Source of the DNA: Chionomys nivalis
Lineage: Eukaryota; Chordata; Mammalia; Rodentia; Cricetidae
Length of the DNA: 64,000 bases
Reading direction: 5' to 3'
Assembly: GCF_950005125.1 (NCBI RefSeq)
Contig: NC_080112.1
Span: 4,534,177 to 4,598,176 of the forward strand
Numbering within the stretch: position 1 is the stretch's first letter; the number at the start of each line of letters is the position of its first letter. Both the position numbers and the translations under genes were made by a program. Positions 44,203 to 54,834 of the stretch are shown one piece after another. The notes under the pieces are model-generated. The model was given only the letters and a program-made list of their open reading frames with translations, searched no databases and was not told the DNA's origin.

Positions 44203-45275
44203 ATGGGCAGGCGCCAATGCAAGAATTCACCTAACAATCTGAAAAACTATATGAAACCACCAGAACCCAGCGACCTCCCAACAGGTGGACATGAACACCT
44301 TAATCATGAAGAGGTAGATAAAATTGACTTTATGAAAGTGATTGACACCCTTAAACAACATGTAAAAAATGCCCTTATAGAAATGGATGAGAAGTATAAC
44401 AGAAAGTTTGAAGAATTGAGTAAATCAGTGAATGATACCCTAGGAAACCAAGGAAAAACAATCAAACAGATAATGGAAACAGTTCAAGACTTAAAAACTG
44501 AAATGGAGGCAAAGAAGAAAACACAAACAGAAGGCCAGCTGGACAGGGAAAATCTAGGTAAACGAATAGAGACTACAGAAGCAAGCATAACCAACAGAAT
44601 ACAAGAGATAGAAGAAAGAATCTCAGATTCTGAAGATACCATAGAGAAAATAAACACGCTGATCAAAGAAAACAGCAAGGCCAACAAATTCTCATCACAA
44701 AAATTCAGGAAATATGGGACACAATAAAAAGACGAAACCTAAGAATAATAGGAATAGAAGAAGGAGAAGAAGCGCAGCTTAATGGTCCAGAAAATATATT
44801 TAATAAAATTATAGAAGAAAACTTTCCCAACCTAAAGAAAGATATACCTATGAAGGTTCAAGAAGCATACAGAACACCGAATAGGCTGGATCAAAAAAAA
44901 CCATCCTCTCGCCATATAATAATCAAAACACAAAGCATACAGAATAAAGAAAGAATACTAAGAGCAGCAAAGGAAAAAGGCCAAGTTACTTATAAAGGTA
45001 AACCTATCAGACTTACACCTGACTTCTCTATGGAAACCATGAAAGCCAGAAGGTCCTGGATAGATGTACTGCAGAAACTAAGAGACCATGGATGCAAGCC
45101 CAGACTACTATACCCAGCCAAGCTTTCGTTCACTATAAATGGAGAAAACAAAATTTTCCAGGATAAAAACAAATTTAAACAATACGTAGCCACAAATCCA
45201 GCCTTACAGAAAGTAATAGAAGGAAAATCACTAACCAAGGAGTCCAACAATGACCACAATATCTCAGACAACTAG
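44203..45275 (+). pseudogene. L1 ORF1 (RNA-binding chaperone), one frameshift
   Basis: ORF1p coats L1 RNA as trimers in the cytoplasm and is needed for retrotransposition. The first ATG after the tether (MGRRQCKNSPNN) opens a 174-codon frame with a long heptad-rich coiled coil (about residues 45-160, with KFEELSKSVND, IQEIEERISDSEDTIEKI). It ends early near 44727. From about 44,700 the next frame carries the RRM (NLRIIGIEEGEE) and the C-terminal domain (RRSWIDVLQKLRDHGC, PAKLSFTINGENK) to a stop at 45275. The break fits one missing A in the short A-run at about 44698-44702. Total length (~357 codons) matches rodent ORF1. The element cannot make full ORF1p from this copy as written. Confidence 0.93.
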
Positions 45276-45333
45276 AGACCCTTCACCAGCGCAACACAAA
45301 GAAGGGGAACACACAAAATTTACAACTTAAAAA
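45276..45333 (+). other. L1 inter-ORF spacer
   Basis: 58 bases, A-rich, between the ORF1 stop and the ORF2 ATG. In rodent L1 this region supports unconventional translation of ORF2; no specific signal is visible to me. Confidence 0.7.
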
Positions 45334-48300
45334 ATGACCGGAGTTAACAACCACTGGTCATTAATATCACTTAATGTCAATGGACTCAACTCTCCTATAA
45401 AAAGGCACAGACTAAGAGATTGGATACGAAAACAGGATCCAACATTCTGCTGTTTACAAGAAACACACTTCAACCACAAAGACAGGCACTTACTCAGATT
45501 AAAGGGTTGGGATAAGGCTTATCAAGTAAATGGACCTAAGAAACAAGCAGGGGTGGTCATACTAATTTCTAACAAAGTTGACTTCAAACTTAAATCAATC
45601 AGGAGAGATGGAGAGGGACATTTTCTACTCATAACAGGAACAATTCATCAGGATGAAGTCTCAATCCTGAATATCTATGCCCCTAATATAAAAGCACCCC
45701 TGTACGTAAAAGAAACATTGTTAAAACTCAAGGCAGCCATCAAACCGCACACATTAATAGTAGGAGACTTTAACACTCCTCTCTCACCAATGGACAGGTC
45801 AAGTAGACAGAAACCTAACAGAGAAATAAGAGAATTAATGGAGGTAATGAATCAAATGGACTTAACAGACATCTATAGAATATTCCACCCAAATAGGAAA
45901 GAATATACCTTCTTCTCTGCAGCTCATGGAACCTTCTCAAAAATCGACCACATACTCGGTAACAAAGCAAACATCCACAGTTACAAAAAAATATTAATAA
46001 CCACCTGTATCTTATCAGATCACCATGGATTAAAGCTAGAATTCAGCAACAATGCTACCCCCAGAAAGCCTACAAACTCATGGAAACTGAATAGTCAACT
46101 ACTGAACCATACCTGGATTAAGGAAGAAATAAAGAAAGAAATTAAACTCTTCCTTGAAGACAATGAAAATAAAGAAACAACATACTCAAACCTATGGGAC
46201 ACTATGAAAGCAGTTCTGAGAGGAAAGTTCATAGCACTAACTGCCCACTTAAAGAAAACAGAGAAAGCACACATTGGAGACTTAACAGCCCACCTGAAAG
46301 CTCTAGAAAAAAAAGAAGCAGACTCACCTAGAAGGGGTAGAAGACTGGAAATAATCAAACTGAGGGCTGAAATCAACAAAATAGAAACACAGAAAACAAT
46401 TGAAAGAATCAATGAATCAAAAAGCTGGTTCCTGGAGAAAATCAACAAGATTGATAAACCCCTATCCAAACTAATCAAACTGCAGAGAGAGAATTTGCAA
46501 ATTAATAAGATCAGAAATGAAAAGGGAGACATAACCACAGACACAGAGGAAATTCAGAGAATCATTAGATCTTACTACAAAAGCCTGTATGCCACAAAAC
46601 TGGAAAATGTAAAAGAAATGGACGCTTTTTTAGATAAATACCATTTACCAAAGTTAAACCAGGACCAGGTGAACAACCTAAATAGACCTGTTAGTCGTGA
46701 AGAATTAGAAGCTGTTATCAAAAACCTCCCTTCCAAAAAAAGTCCAGGACCAGATGGTTTCAATGCGGAATTCTACCAGAACTTCAAGAAGACCTAATAC
46801 CTATTCTCCTTAATGTATTTCACAATATAGAAACAGAAGAGTCATTGCCAAATTCCTTTTATGAAGCTACAGTAACTCTGATACCAAAACCACACAAAGA
46901 CCCAACCAAGAAAGAGAATTACAGGCCAATCTCACTCATGAACATCGACGCAAAAATCCTCAACAAAATTCTGGCAAACCGAATCCAAGAACACATTAGA
47001 AAAATTATCCATTATGATCAAGTAGGCTTCATACCAGAGATGCAGGGCTGGTTTAACATACGCAAATCTATCAATGTGATCCATCATATAAATAAACTGA
47101 AAGAAAAAAACCATATGATCGTTTCATTAGATGCTGAAAAAGCATTTGACAAAATTCAACATCCCTTTATGATAAAAGTCTTAGAGAGATTAGGGATACA
47201 AGGGTCATACCTAAATATAATTAAAGCTATATACAGCAAGCCGACAGCTAATATCAAATTAAATGGAGAGAAACTTAAAGCCATTCCACTAAAATCAGGA
47301 ACACGCCAAGGCTGTCCACTCTCTCCATACCTCTTCAATATAGTTCTCGAAGTTTTAGCAATAGCAATAAGACAACATAAGGGGATAAAGGGGATTCAAA
47401 TTGGAAAGGAAGAAGTTAAACTTGCATTATTTGCAGATGATATGATAGTGTACATGAGCGACCCCAAAAACTCATCCAAAGAACTCCTACAGCTGATAAA
47501 CGCCTTTAGTAATGTGGCAGGATACAAGATCAACTCCAAAAAATCAGTCGCCCTCTTATACACAAAGGATCTGGAAGCAGAGAGAGAAATAAGAGAATCA
47601 TCACCTTTCACGATAGCCACAAACAGCATAAAATATCTTGGGGTAACTCTAACCAAGGAAGTGAAAGATCTATTTGACAAAAACTTTAAGGCATTGAAGA
47701 AAGAAATTGAAGAGGATACCAGAAAATGGAAGGATCTCCCTTGCTCTTGGATTGGGAGAATCAACATAGTAAAAATGGCAATTCTACCAAGGGCAATTTA
47801 TAGATTCAATGCAATCCCCATTAAAATCCCATCAAAATTCTTCACAGATCTTGAAAGGACAATAATCAACTTTATATGGAGAAACAAAAAACCCAGGATA
47901 GCCAAAACAATCTTATACAATAAAGGAACTTCTGGAGGCATTACCATCCCTGACTTCAAACTCTATTACAGAGCTACAGTAATGAAAACAGCGTGGTACT
48001 GGCATAAAAACAGAGAAGTCGACCAATGGAATCGTATAGAAGACCCGGATTTTAACCCACAAACCTATGAACAACTGATTTTTGATAAAGGAGCTAAAAG
48101 TATACAATGGAAGAAAGAAAGCATCTTCAACAAATGGTGCTGGCACAATTGGATGTCAACCTGTAGAAGAATGAAAATAGACCCATATCTATCACCATGC
48201 ACAAAACTCAAGTCCAAATGGATCAAAGACCTCAATATCAATCTGAACACACTGAACCTGATAGAAGAGAAAATGGGAAGTACCCTACAACATATGGGCA

Positions 48301-49157
48301 CAGGAGATCGCTTCCTATGTATAACCCCAGCAGCACAGACATTAAGGGCAACATTGAATAAATGGGACCTCCTGAAACTGAGAAGCTTCTGTAAAGCAAA
48401 GGACACTGTCATTAAGACAAAAAGGCAGCCTACTGACTGGGAGAAGATCTTCACCAACCCCGCAACAGACAAAGGTCTGATCTCCAAAATATATAAAGAA
48501 CTCAAGAAACTAGACTTTAAAAGGATAATTAACCCAATTAAAAAATGGGGCACTGAACTGAACAGAGAATTCTCATCAGAAGAAGTTAAAATGGCCAAAA
48601 GATACTTAAGGTCATGCTCAACCTCCTTAGCGATCAGAGAAATGCAAATCAAAACAACTTTGAGATATCATCTTACACCTGTCAGAATGGCTAAAATCAA
48701 AAACACCAAGGATAGCCTTTGCTGGAGAGGTTGTGGAGAAAGGGGTACCCTCATCCATTGCTGGTGGGACTGCAAACTTGTGCAACCACTTTGGAAATCA
48801 GTGTGGCGGTTTCTCAGAAAAATTGGGATCAACCTACCCCTGGACCCAGCAATACCACTCTTGGGAATATACCCAAGAGATGCCCTAGCATATGACAAAA
48901 GCATTTGTCCAACTATGTTCATAGCAGCATTATTTGTAATAGCCAGAACCTGGAAGCAACCTAGATGCCCTTCAATGGAAGAATGGATGAAGAAATTGTG
49001 GAATATATACACATTAGAGTACTACTCTGCGGTAAAAAACAATGACTTCTCAAATTTTGCATGCAAATGGATGGAAATAGAAAATACGATCCTTAGTGAG
49101 GTAACCCAGACCCAAAAAGAAGAACATGGGATGTACTCACTCATAATTGGTTTCTAG
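45334..49157 (+). pseudogene. L1 ORF2 (endonuclease-reverse transcriptase), one frameshift
   Basis: ORF2p nicks target DNA and reverse transcribes L1 RNA at the nick. The first 487 codons hold the AP-like endonuclease with every expected catalytic or binding residue: N14, E43, D145 and N147 (GDFN), T192, D205 (KIDH) and H230 (SDHH). The frame closes at 46797 just after KSPGPDGFNAEFYQNF. The next frame continues without loss of homology (open from about 46,800, first ATG 46845) through the reverse transcriptase (SGTRQGCPLSPYLFNI; FADD at about 47430-47441) and the C-terminal CX3CX7HX4C knuckle at about 48719-48773, to a stop at 49157. The break fits one missing A near 46785-46790. Joint length is about 1275 codons, as in rodent L1. 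Confidence 0.95.
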
Positions 49158-50400
49158 CCATGGATAGGGGCCACTGAGTCTATAATTTGTGATCCTAAAG
49201 AAGCTAAACAAGAGGGTAAACCCAAGGAAAAACATATAGATATCCTCCCAGCTATGGGAAATAGACATGACTGATGGGCAAAAAATTGGAATCTTGGGGG
49301 TGGGGTGGGATGGGGATGAGGGGTGATGGGGAGAGAAAAGTGTGAAGGAGAGGATGAGGGGAACTGGGGGAATCGGGGTGATTGGGGATAAAGGAAGGTT
49401 GGATGGGGAGCAGGGAAACTCATACCTTAGGTAAGGGAGCCACCTAAGGGGTGGCAAGAGACTTGAACTTGGAATGGCTACCAGATGCCCAGGGCAATGT
49501 CCCCAGTTAGTTCATTGGGGCACCTGAGGATAGGGAACCTGAAATGAACCTATCCTATAATCATACTGATGAATATCTTGCATATCGCCATAGAACCTTC
49601 ATCTAGCGATGGATGGAGATAGAGCCAGAGACCCACACTGGAGCACCGGACTGAGCTCCCAAGGTTATAATGAGGAGCAGAAGGAGAGAGAACATGAACA
49701 AGGAAGTCAGGACCATGAGGGGTGCACCCAACCACTGAGACAGTGGGGCCCGATCTATTGGGAGCTCACCAAGGTCAGCTGGACTGCTACTGAAAAAACA
49801 TGGGATAAAACCGGACTCTCGGAATGTGGCGGACAATGAGAGCTGACGAGAGGCCAAGGAGAATGGCACAGGAACTTTCAACTGGCGATAGATCGAGAGA
49901 GAGACAGAGACCCAAATTGGAGCAATGGTCTGAGCTCTTAAGGTCCAAATGAGGAGCAGAAGGAGGGAGAACATGACCAAGGAAATCAGGACCACGAGGC
50001 GTGCACCCACCCACTGTGACAGTGGAACTGATCTATTGGGAGCTCTTCAAGGTCAGCTGGACTGGGACTGAATAAGCATGGGTTGAAACTGGACTCTCTG
50101 AACATGGCGGACAATGAAGGCTGATGAGAAGCCAAGGACAATGGCACTAGGTTTCGATCCTAATACATGAACTGGCTTTGTGGGAGCTTAGCCTGTTTTG
50201 ATGCTCACCTTCCTGGGCCTGGAGGGAAGTGGGAGGACCTTGGTCTTCCTGTAGGGCAGGGAATTTGGACTGCTCTTCAGTATCGAGAGGGAGGGGGAAT
50301 GGACTGGGGGGAGGAGAAGAGGAGTGGGGATGGGGGAGGGGAGTGGGGGGAGGGGGCAATGTGTGGGAGGAGGGGAGGGAAATGGGAAACGGGGAGCAGT
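49158..50400 (+). other. L1 3'UTR with internal tandem duplication and G-rich tracts
   Basis: Contains G-rich stretches at about 49290-49400 and 50225-50395, both quadruplex candidates and typical of L1 3'UTRs. Between them lies a ~278-base tandem duplication (about 49610-49885 and 49886-50160). The duplicated unit includes GAGGAGCAGAAGGAG (49672 and 49951) and GGTCAGCTGGACTG (49773 and 50051). Confidence 0.9.
49610..50160 (+). repeat. Two-copy ~278-bp tandem repeat in the L1 3'UTR
   Basis: Corresponding points are 278-279 bases apart over the whole unit. The copies differ by many substitutions, so the duplication predates this insertion and is a family trait rather than a local event. Confidence 0.85.
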
Positions 50401-50430
50401 TGGAAATTTTAATTAAAAAAGAATAAAAAA
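50401..50430 (+). other. L1 3' end and poly(A) tail
   Basis: AATTAAAAAAGAATAAAAAA, with an AATAAA signal at about 50421, running into the A-run shared with the target duplication. Confidence 0.85.
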
Positions 50431-50445
50431 AAAACGCTGTAAGCC
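50431..50445. repeat. Right 15-bp target-site duplication of the full-length L1
   Basis: AAAACGCTGTAAGCC, a perfect match to 42796-42810. Confidence 0.95.
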
Positions 50446-50939
50446 TAAATTTGAGTAGAAAATGTTATGATTTGATATGTTATCTTTAAAAATACTTCCT
50501 ACCCCATTTCAGAAAGTCCTAGGAAAAGTGGCAGAACCATTGGCAATGATACATGTGGTGATAAGATACTGATTTCTAAACATTATTTCTCACTGAAACC
50601 AAGTTGTCAAAGGAATCTTTGAAGAGGATAGAGGCAGGAAATAGTCTAGATATCTCGGGAACTTCTTTTCATACCAAAAAGCAAAGAAACTCTTAAGAGC
50701 TATTAGGATCATTGAAAAAGGTCTCAAGAACCTACTACAATAAACTTCAATAGGTCAAAGAGGTATAACTTTGAGTATCAACAATAATGAGGATCAGAAA
50801 CACCAATACATTCAAACCTGTGATTCCCTAATGATACTATTTAGACACACATACACACACACCTCATTGGTCCTCATATTTGAAAGGTGCTAAAGAATCA
50901 ATTTCTTTGAAAACTGGTAAACAAAAGAAAATAAGGAGA
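50446..50939. other. Unassigned non-coding sequence
   Basis: Continuation of the L1 target sequence. Nothing recognised. Confidence 0.4.
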
Positions 50940-51115
50940 CTGGGTATGGTCATTCCCCTGTAATTCTAGCAGTTGGGCTAAAAATCTCAGGCTGCTCAGT
51001 CACTATAGTGAGGTTTTGCCTCATTAAAACTTAGGGGTAGGAATAAACTCAGTGATCCGTTAGTTTCTTAGTGTGTCCAAGACCCTGAGTTTGATCTCCT
51101 ATCACTGCAAATAAA
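50940..51115 (+). mobile_element. B4-type composite SINE, direct
   Basis: B1-like left part (ACTGGGTATGGTCATTCCCC, TGTAATTCTAGCAGTTGGG) followed by an ID-like part with ACTCAGTGATCCGTTAG and GTCCAAGACCCTGAGTTTGA, ending in an A-rich tail. Confidence 0.6.
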
Positions 51116-51465
51116 AAGAAGAAATGAAACATTTTATGTGAATTTTATGTAGAAACTGTATTTAAGGACCACCAAATAGTTGATGATGGCAGATTGCTTT
51201 GTATGCAAGTACTTCTTGCTAGTAATTGAAGAAAAAAAATCAGAGAAGTATAATATCACTTTTGTATAATCTCCAAGAAATAAAGAATCATTATATAACT
51301 CAAGCAATCTTATTCTTCACTAGTTTTAGCTGTATTGCTTCTATGTATTAGTTAGGATTCTCCAGAAAGACAGAGCCAACATGGTTCATATACTCACATA
51401 CTGTGTACATACATGATTTTATATCTATATTATTGTGTAGTGAGAGAAGGACAGACAGGCAGACA

Positions 51466-51510
<45 letters not shown>

Positions 51511-51725
51511 GAGAGAACAGGAGGGAGACACAGACAGACAGATGACAGAGACAAAGAGGAATACATAAAATATTAAGGTATTGACTTTTGCCGTTGTGTG
51601 AATCTGACATGAATCTATCCTGTCCCTCACATGCTGAAGGCTTGGTCCCCTGCAATGCTTTGGGGGGCGTGAAAATTTTAGGAAGTAGTGCCGACCTGAA
51701 AAAGTAGGACAAAAGGGGGGATGCC
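51116..51725. other. Unassigned sequence with a compound microsatellite
   Basis: See 51465-51520. Long minus-strand open frames across it (up to 112 codons) are Leu/Ser-rich translations of the GA/CA repeat. Confidence 0.45.
51465..51520. repeat. (CA)n(GA)n compound microsatellite
   Basis: About seven CA units followed by about 20 GA units with GG interruptions. Confidence 0.95.
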
Positions 51726-52254
51726 TGTAGCAGGCTTTCTTGGACCACCAGACCCCAAATCATAACACGGAGACTTATTAGTTATTGGCCTTATCTTATG
51801 CTTGTCCCACTAGCTCTTATAACATATATTAACCTGTTTCTCTTCATCTATGCTTTGCCTCAGGGCTTTTTACCTTTCTTTCATTCTGTATGTCCTACTT
51901 TCCTGCTTCCTCCCTGTGTGGCTGGCTGGAGGCTGCCTGCCTGGCTGGCCCCGACTGTCTTCCCTCTTTCTCCCTCATTTTCTCTTCTCTCTCAAGCCTA
52001 GATTCCTCCTCCTACTTATTCTTTCTGCCTGCCAGCCCCACCTATCCCTCTACTGCCTAGCTGTTGGCCATTCAGCTTTTTATTAGATAATCATGTGCCT
52101 TAGGCAGGGAAGGTGAAACAGCAACACATTTTTACATAATTAAACAAATGGAATATAAACAAATGAAACACATCTTTGCATTGTTAAACAATTACTCTGC
52201 AACATAAACTAATATAACCCATCTTTACCTAGTTAACCATTCTATTCCACAACA
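51726..52254 (-). mobile_element. Solo class II LTR, RMER17-like, second copy
   Basis: TGTAGCAGGCTTTCTTGG ... TATTCCACAACA. It matches 17723-18200 along its length but is about 50 bases longer, mainly by an extra repeated block near the right end (ATAAACTAATATAACCC). The flanks GATGCC (51720-51725) and AATGTC (52255-52260) match at four of six positions, both mismatches being transitions, so an aged 6-bp duplication is plausible. Confidence 0.78.
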
Positions 52255-52805
52255 AATGTCATCAAAGGTTATACTCAGTCTGTCTGCTCTCTTGTCTGCT
52301 GTGATCTGGCAAATTTGGTTCACTTTTCTGCTGCTATGGCTGCTATATTTGTTTACTTCAGGCCCTGAAACATGAACCCAGGTGATTATGGATTGAATTC
52401 TCTGAAAGTGGGAGCAAAAATATATCTTTCCTTCTTTTGCGTTTGTCTGATATTTTTGGTCATGGAAACAAAAATCTAATTAATAGTACACAAACCATTA
52501 TACAAAGTCTCGCAATATGCTATCTTTCAGGAAGAGACCCAGGAAAGTCAACAGTGAGCTCCAAAGCCTTGAGAGTCAGAGAATTGGTTCCAGGTTGTGA
52601 TCTGAAGGTTGGAGAACCAGAAATTCTGGGGGCAAAGGTTGCACCTACTCAAGCAACCACGAAGCATAAATTAAACAAACATGTCTTTATATTTTTATTC
52701 TGTGGGGGCTCTCCGTAGACCAGATGATGTCTTCTGGTATTCTTTCAGTCCATAAACCCCAATACTAATTATTTCCAAACTGCTCCCCACTCCCACAGAT
52801 GCAGG
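52255..52805. other. Unassigned non-coding sequence
   Basis: A 93-codon frame at 52437-52718 has no recognisable domain. Confidence 0.4.
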
Positions 52806-52890
52806 ATTGGGAAAGAGGGAAAGGGAGATGAAGGGGGTTGGAGGGAGGGGGAGAGGGAGAGAGAAAGGGAGGGAGGGAGAGAGAGTAACC
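52806..52890. repeat. GGGA-rich polypurine stretch
   Basis: GGGAAAGAGGGAAAGGGAG and GGGAGGGGGAGAGGGAGAG motifs. It adjoins the following SINE on its head side. Confidence 0.8.
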
Positions 52891-52924
52891 AGACCAGATA
52901 TCTGGGTGATCATGATTGATTTGT

Positions 52925-53108
52925 TATGGGGCAGTGAAAAAGCTCAGCCAGTAAAGCCACTTAACGCCAAGTCTAATGACCCAAGTTCAATCTCCATGGC
53001 TAAAATGGAACAAGGAGAGAACTGAGTCCTATAAGCTCTCTTGTGACTTCCACATACATGGCATCATGTGATGTTTGCACAAACACATATATAATAAATA
53101 TAAAGAAA
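52925..53108 (+). mobile_element. tRNA-derived rodent SINE (B3/B4-group), direct
   Basis: Head: GGGCAGTGAAAAAGCTCAGC, CAGTAAAGCCACTTAACGCC; then GACCCAAGTTCAATCTCC, CTTGTGACTTCCACATACAT and a tail ATATATAATAAATATAAAG. Same family as the inverted copies at 23880 and 28955. Confidence 0.75.
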
Positions 53109-53237
53109 ATTTAAAGCTTGTTTTTTTCTTTCGTGTGTGTGCACATTTGCAATTAGGTACAAATGCATGTCTGTGCCTATGTGTTTGGATGCCAGAAGGT
53201 GACAATTGGTATCTTCTTGAATTATTACCCACCTTAC
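53109..53237 (-). mobile_element. B4-type SINE/composite repeat, left part, split by the Nme2 pseudogene
   Basis: GTGCCTATGTGTTTGGATGC, CAGAAGGTGACAATTGGTAT, TTCTTGAATTATTACCCACC. It continues at 53880 with GAAACAAAGTCTTTTACTGA after the insertion is removed. Confidence 0.7.
53228..53237. repeat. Left target-site duplication of the Nme2 pseudogene
   Basis: CCCACCTTAC, matching CCCACTTTAC at 53870-53879 with one change. Both are followed by T-runs, so the true length may be up to about 15. Confidence 0.8.
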
Positions 53238-53869
53238 TTTTTTTTTTTCCAGTTCCAAAGTCTTTATTGTTTTAGAAAAGATGATCCATTCTGTGGAATG
53301 AAGAGTTGTGCCCAGGGATCCATCAGTAATGCTGAGAACTATCCATCTCTACTCATATACCCAGTTATGAGCACAAGACTTGTAGTCAACCAATTCTTCA
53401 GGCCTAAACCATAGACTGATCTCTTTCTCTGCACTTTGCACTGAATCACTGCCATGAATGATGTTCCTGCCAACTTGAATGCAAAAATCCCCTCGAATGG
53501 TGCCTGGCTGAGAATCAGCTGGATTGATCTTTCCCAGCATCATTCGTCCTGTCTTCACCACATTGAGCCCCTCCCAGACCATGGCCACCACGGGCTCCGA
53601 GTTCATGTACTTCACCGGCCCTGGGAAGAGAAGGACGGTCTCTCAGGTCAATGTAGTGCTGCTTCAGGTGTTCCTCAGAAGCCCGAAGGAACTTCATGGC
53701 CACCAGGCAGAACCCCTTCTGCTCAAAGCGCTTGATGATCTCGCCCACCAGGCCGCACTGCACGTCATCTGGCTTGATGGCAATGAAGGTACGCTCGAAG
53801 TTGGTCATGATCTGAAAGTTAGTTGGCTGGACGGCTGGTGTGGGCGATGAGCGATGGGAAGAAAGAGCC
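53238..53869 (-). pseudogene. Nme2-ps: Nme2 processed pseudogene (nucleoside diphosphate kinase B)
   Basis: The parent enzyme transfers the terminal phosphate between nucleoside triphosphates and diphosphates as a cytosolic hexamer. On the minus strand an intron-free reading starts at ATG 53806-53808 (MTNFERTFIAIKPDDVQCGL), runs to about 53630, and continues in another frame to the stop at 53349. One extra base in the CCTTCTCTTCCC segment (about 53625-53633) causes the shift. AMKFLRASEEHLKQHYIDL and the ending ELVDYKSCAH..WVYE identify Nme2 rather than Nme1. The catalytic-His motif RNIIHGSD is retained. A short 3'UTR with AATAAA (inverse at about 53262-53268), a poly(A) (T-run 53238-53248) and flanking duplications show L1-mediated insertion of a spliced mRNA. 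The frameshift removes normal function. Confidence 0.96.
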
Positions 53870-53879
53870 CCCACTTTAC
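53870..53879. repeat. Right target-site duplication of the Nme2 pseudogene
   Basis: CCCACTTTAC, one mismatch from 53228-53237. Confidence 0.8.
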
Positions 53880-54103
53880 TTTTTTGAAACAAAGTCTTTT
53901 ACTGAATCTGGGGCTTGCTGGTTCAATTAGACTGGCTGGCTGGTGAGCCCCAGTATCTGTCTGTTTCTGTCTCTTCGGTGCTGTGATTATGGACATGTGT
54001 TACCATGCCTGGCTTATTATTTGGGGGCTTATTATTTGAGGACTCAGGTCCTCATGCATGCATGGCAAAGAGTTTACTGACTGAGCCATCTCTCAAGCCC
54101 CCA
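53880..54103 (-). mobile_element. B4-type SINE/composite repeat, right part
   Basis: GAAACAAAGTCTTTTACTGA, TTGCTGGTTCAATTAGACTG, GGACATGTGTTACCATGCC, GGACTCAGGTCCTCATGC, ending in the head TTACTGACTGAGCCATCTCT. It completes the repeat begun at 53109. Confidence 0.8.
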
Positions 54104-54229
54104 AACTGGCCTTTACAATCAATATTATCCTTTATGGATGAATGTAAATTATGTGTCCCAGTAATTTACTTTATTGCTTAGTAGTAAGTAATGATATTTT
54201 TAAAACACTGATTGCTTAACCCATTGTTC

Positions 54230-54830
54230 ATTCCCACTAAAGATTATCTTACAATGTTGAGTCAGCATTTTGGCCATTACAAATAAAATTTCTGTGAATA
54301 TTCATGGCTAGATTTTTCTGTGAACAGATGTTTTCATCTCTTTAAGATAAATGTTCAGGATTGTAATTGTTCAGTTGTGTGGTTCTTGTATATATAAATT
54401 ATTTATATTTTATATATTATTAACTTGAAGCTAGTGTGCAAAGTAACAGGCTTCATTAAGACAGTATCATGGGTGTATTTTGTTCACATTTGCCCCTCAT
54501 TTTTCTCCCCATCCACCTACCCCTTACTGGTTGCTTCCTTTCCCTGCTTTCTTGTCATACATATGTGTATGTTAATGTGTAAATCTATTCCACAGAAGAG
54601 AAAACGTCCTGTCTTTGGTGCCATTTCCTCCCATCAAACTCCTGTGTGTGTGTGTGTGTGTCCTGTTTTCTTTATGAATTCCTCTGTTGACAGGTATCTG
54701 GGTGACTCCATAACTTATCTACATAGTGCTGCAGTAAGTATGGATGGGCAAGCATCTCTGTGGCATATTGACCTAGATTCCTTTGGATTATATACCCAGT
54801 AGTATAGTAGTTGAGCTAGATCTCATAGTA
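54230..54830 (-). mobile_element. Old L1, ORF2 C-terminal end and 3'UTR, inverted
   Basis: The right part has GTTGACAGGTATCTGGGTGA and TTGGATTATATACCCAGTAG, the inverse of the conserved ORF2 C-terminal region. The left part is a decayed 3'UTR with a C/T-rich segment. Confidence 0.65.
54640..54661. repeat. (TG)n microsatellite
   Basis: About ten TG units within the inverted L1. Confidence 0.95.
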
Positions 54831-54834
54831 TCAT

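Larger units (their letters stand above)
42811..50430 (+). mobile_element. Full-length L1 LINE with tandem monomer promoter
   Basis: A 7.6-kb element with all parts in order: tandem 364-bp monomers, a short tether, ORF1, a 58-base gap, ORF2, a long 3'UTR ending in a G-rich polypurine tract, and a poly(A) tail with AATAAA. A perfect 15-bp duplication bounds it exactly. Both ORFs appear to contain one single-base deletion each and all key motifs otherwise remain, which points to a recent, nearly intact insertion. It inserted into unassigned sequence that resumes at 50446. Confidence 0.97.

Noticed and set aside
46095..49012. Several minus-strand frames of 60-195 codons across L1 ORF2
   Set aside because: Shadows of ORF2; the A-rich coding strand has few antisense stops.
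49603..50014. 75-135 codon minus-strand frames in the L1 3'UTR
   Set aside because: They recur because the unit is tandemly duplicated. No start context or known 3'UTR antisense protein supports them.
51425..51763. Ser/Leu-rich 112-codon minus frame
   Set aside because: Produced by reading the (CA)n(GA)n array; similar artefacts occur at 55880-56123 and 59265-59505.
53454..53850. Plus-strand frames of 93 and 108 codons opposite the Nme2 pseudogene
   Set aside because: Antisense shadows of the former Nme2 coding sequence.
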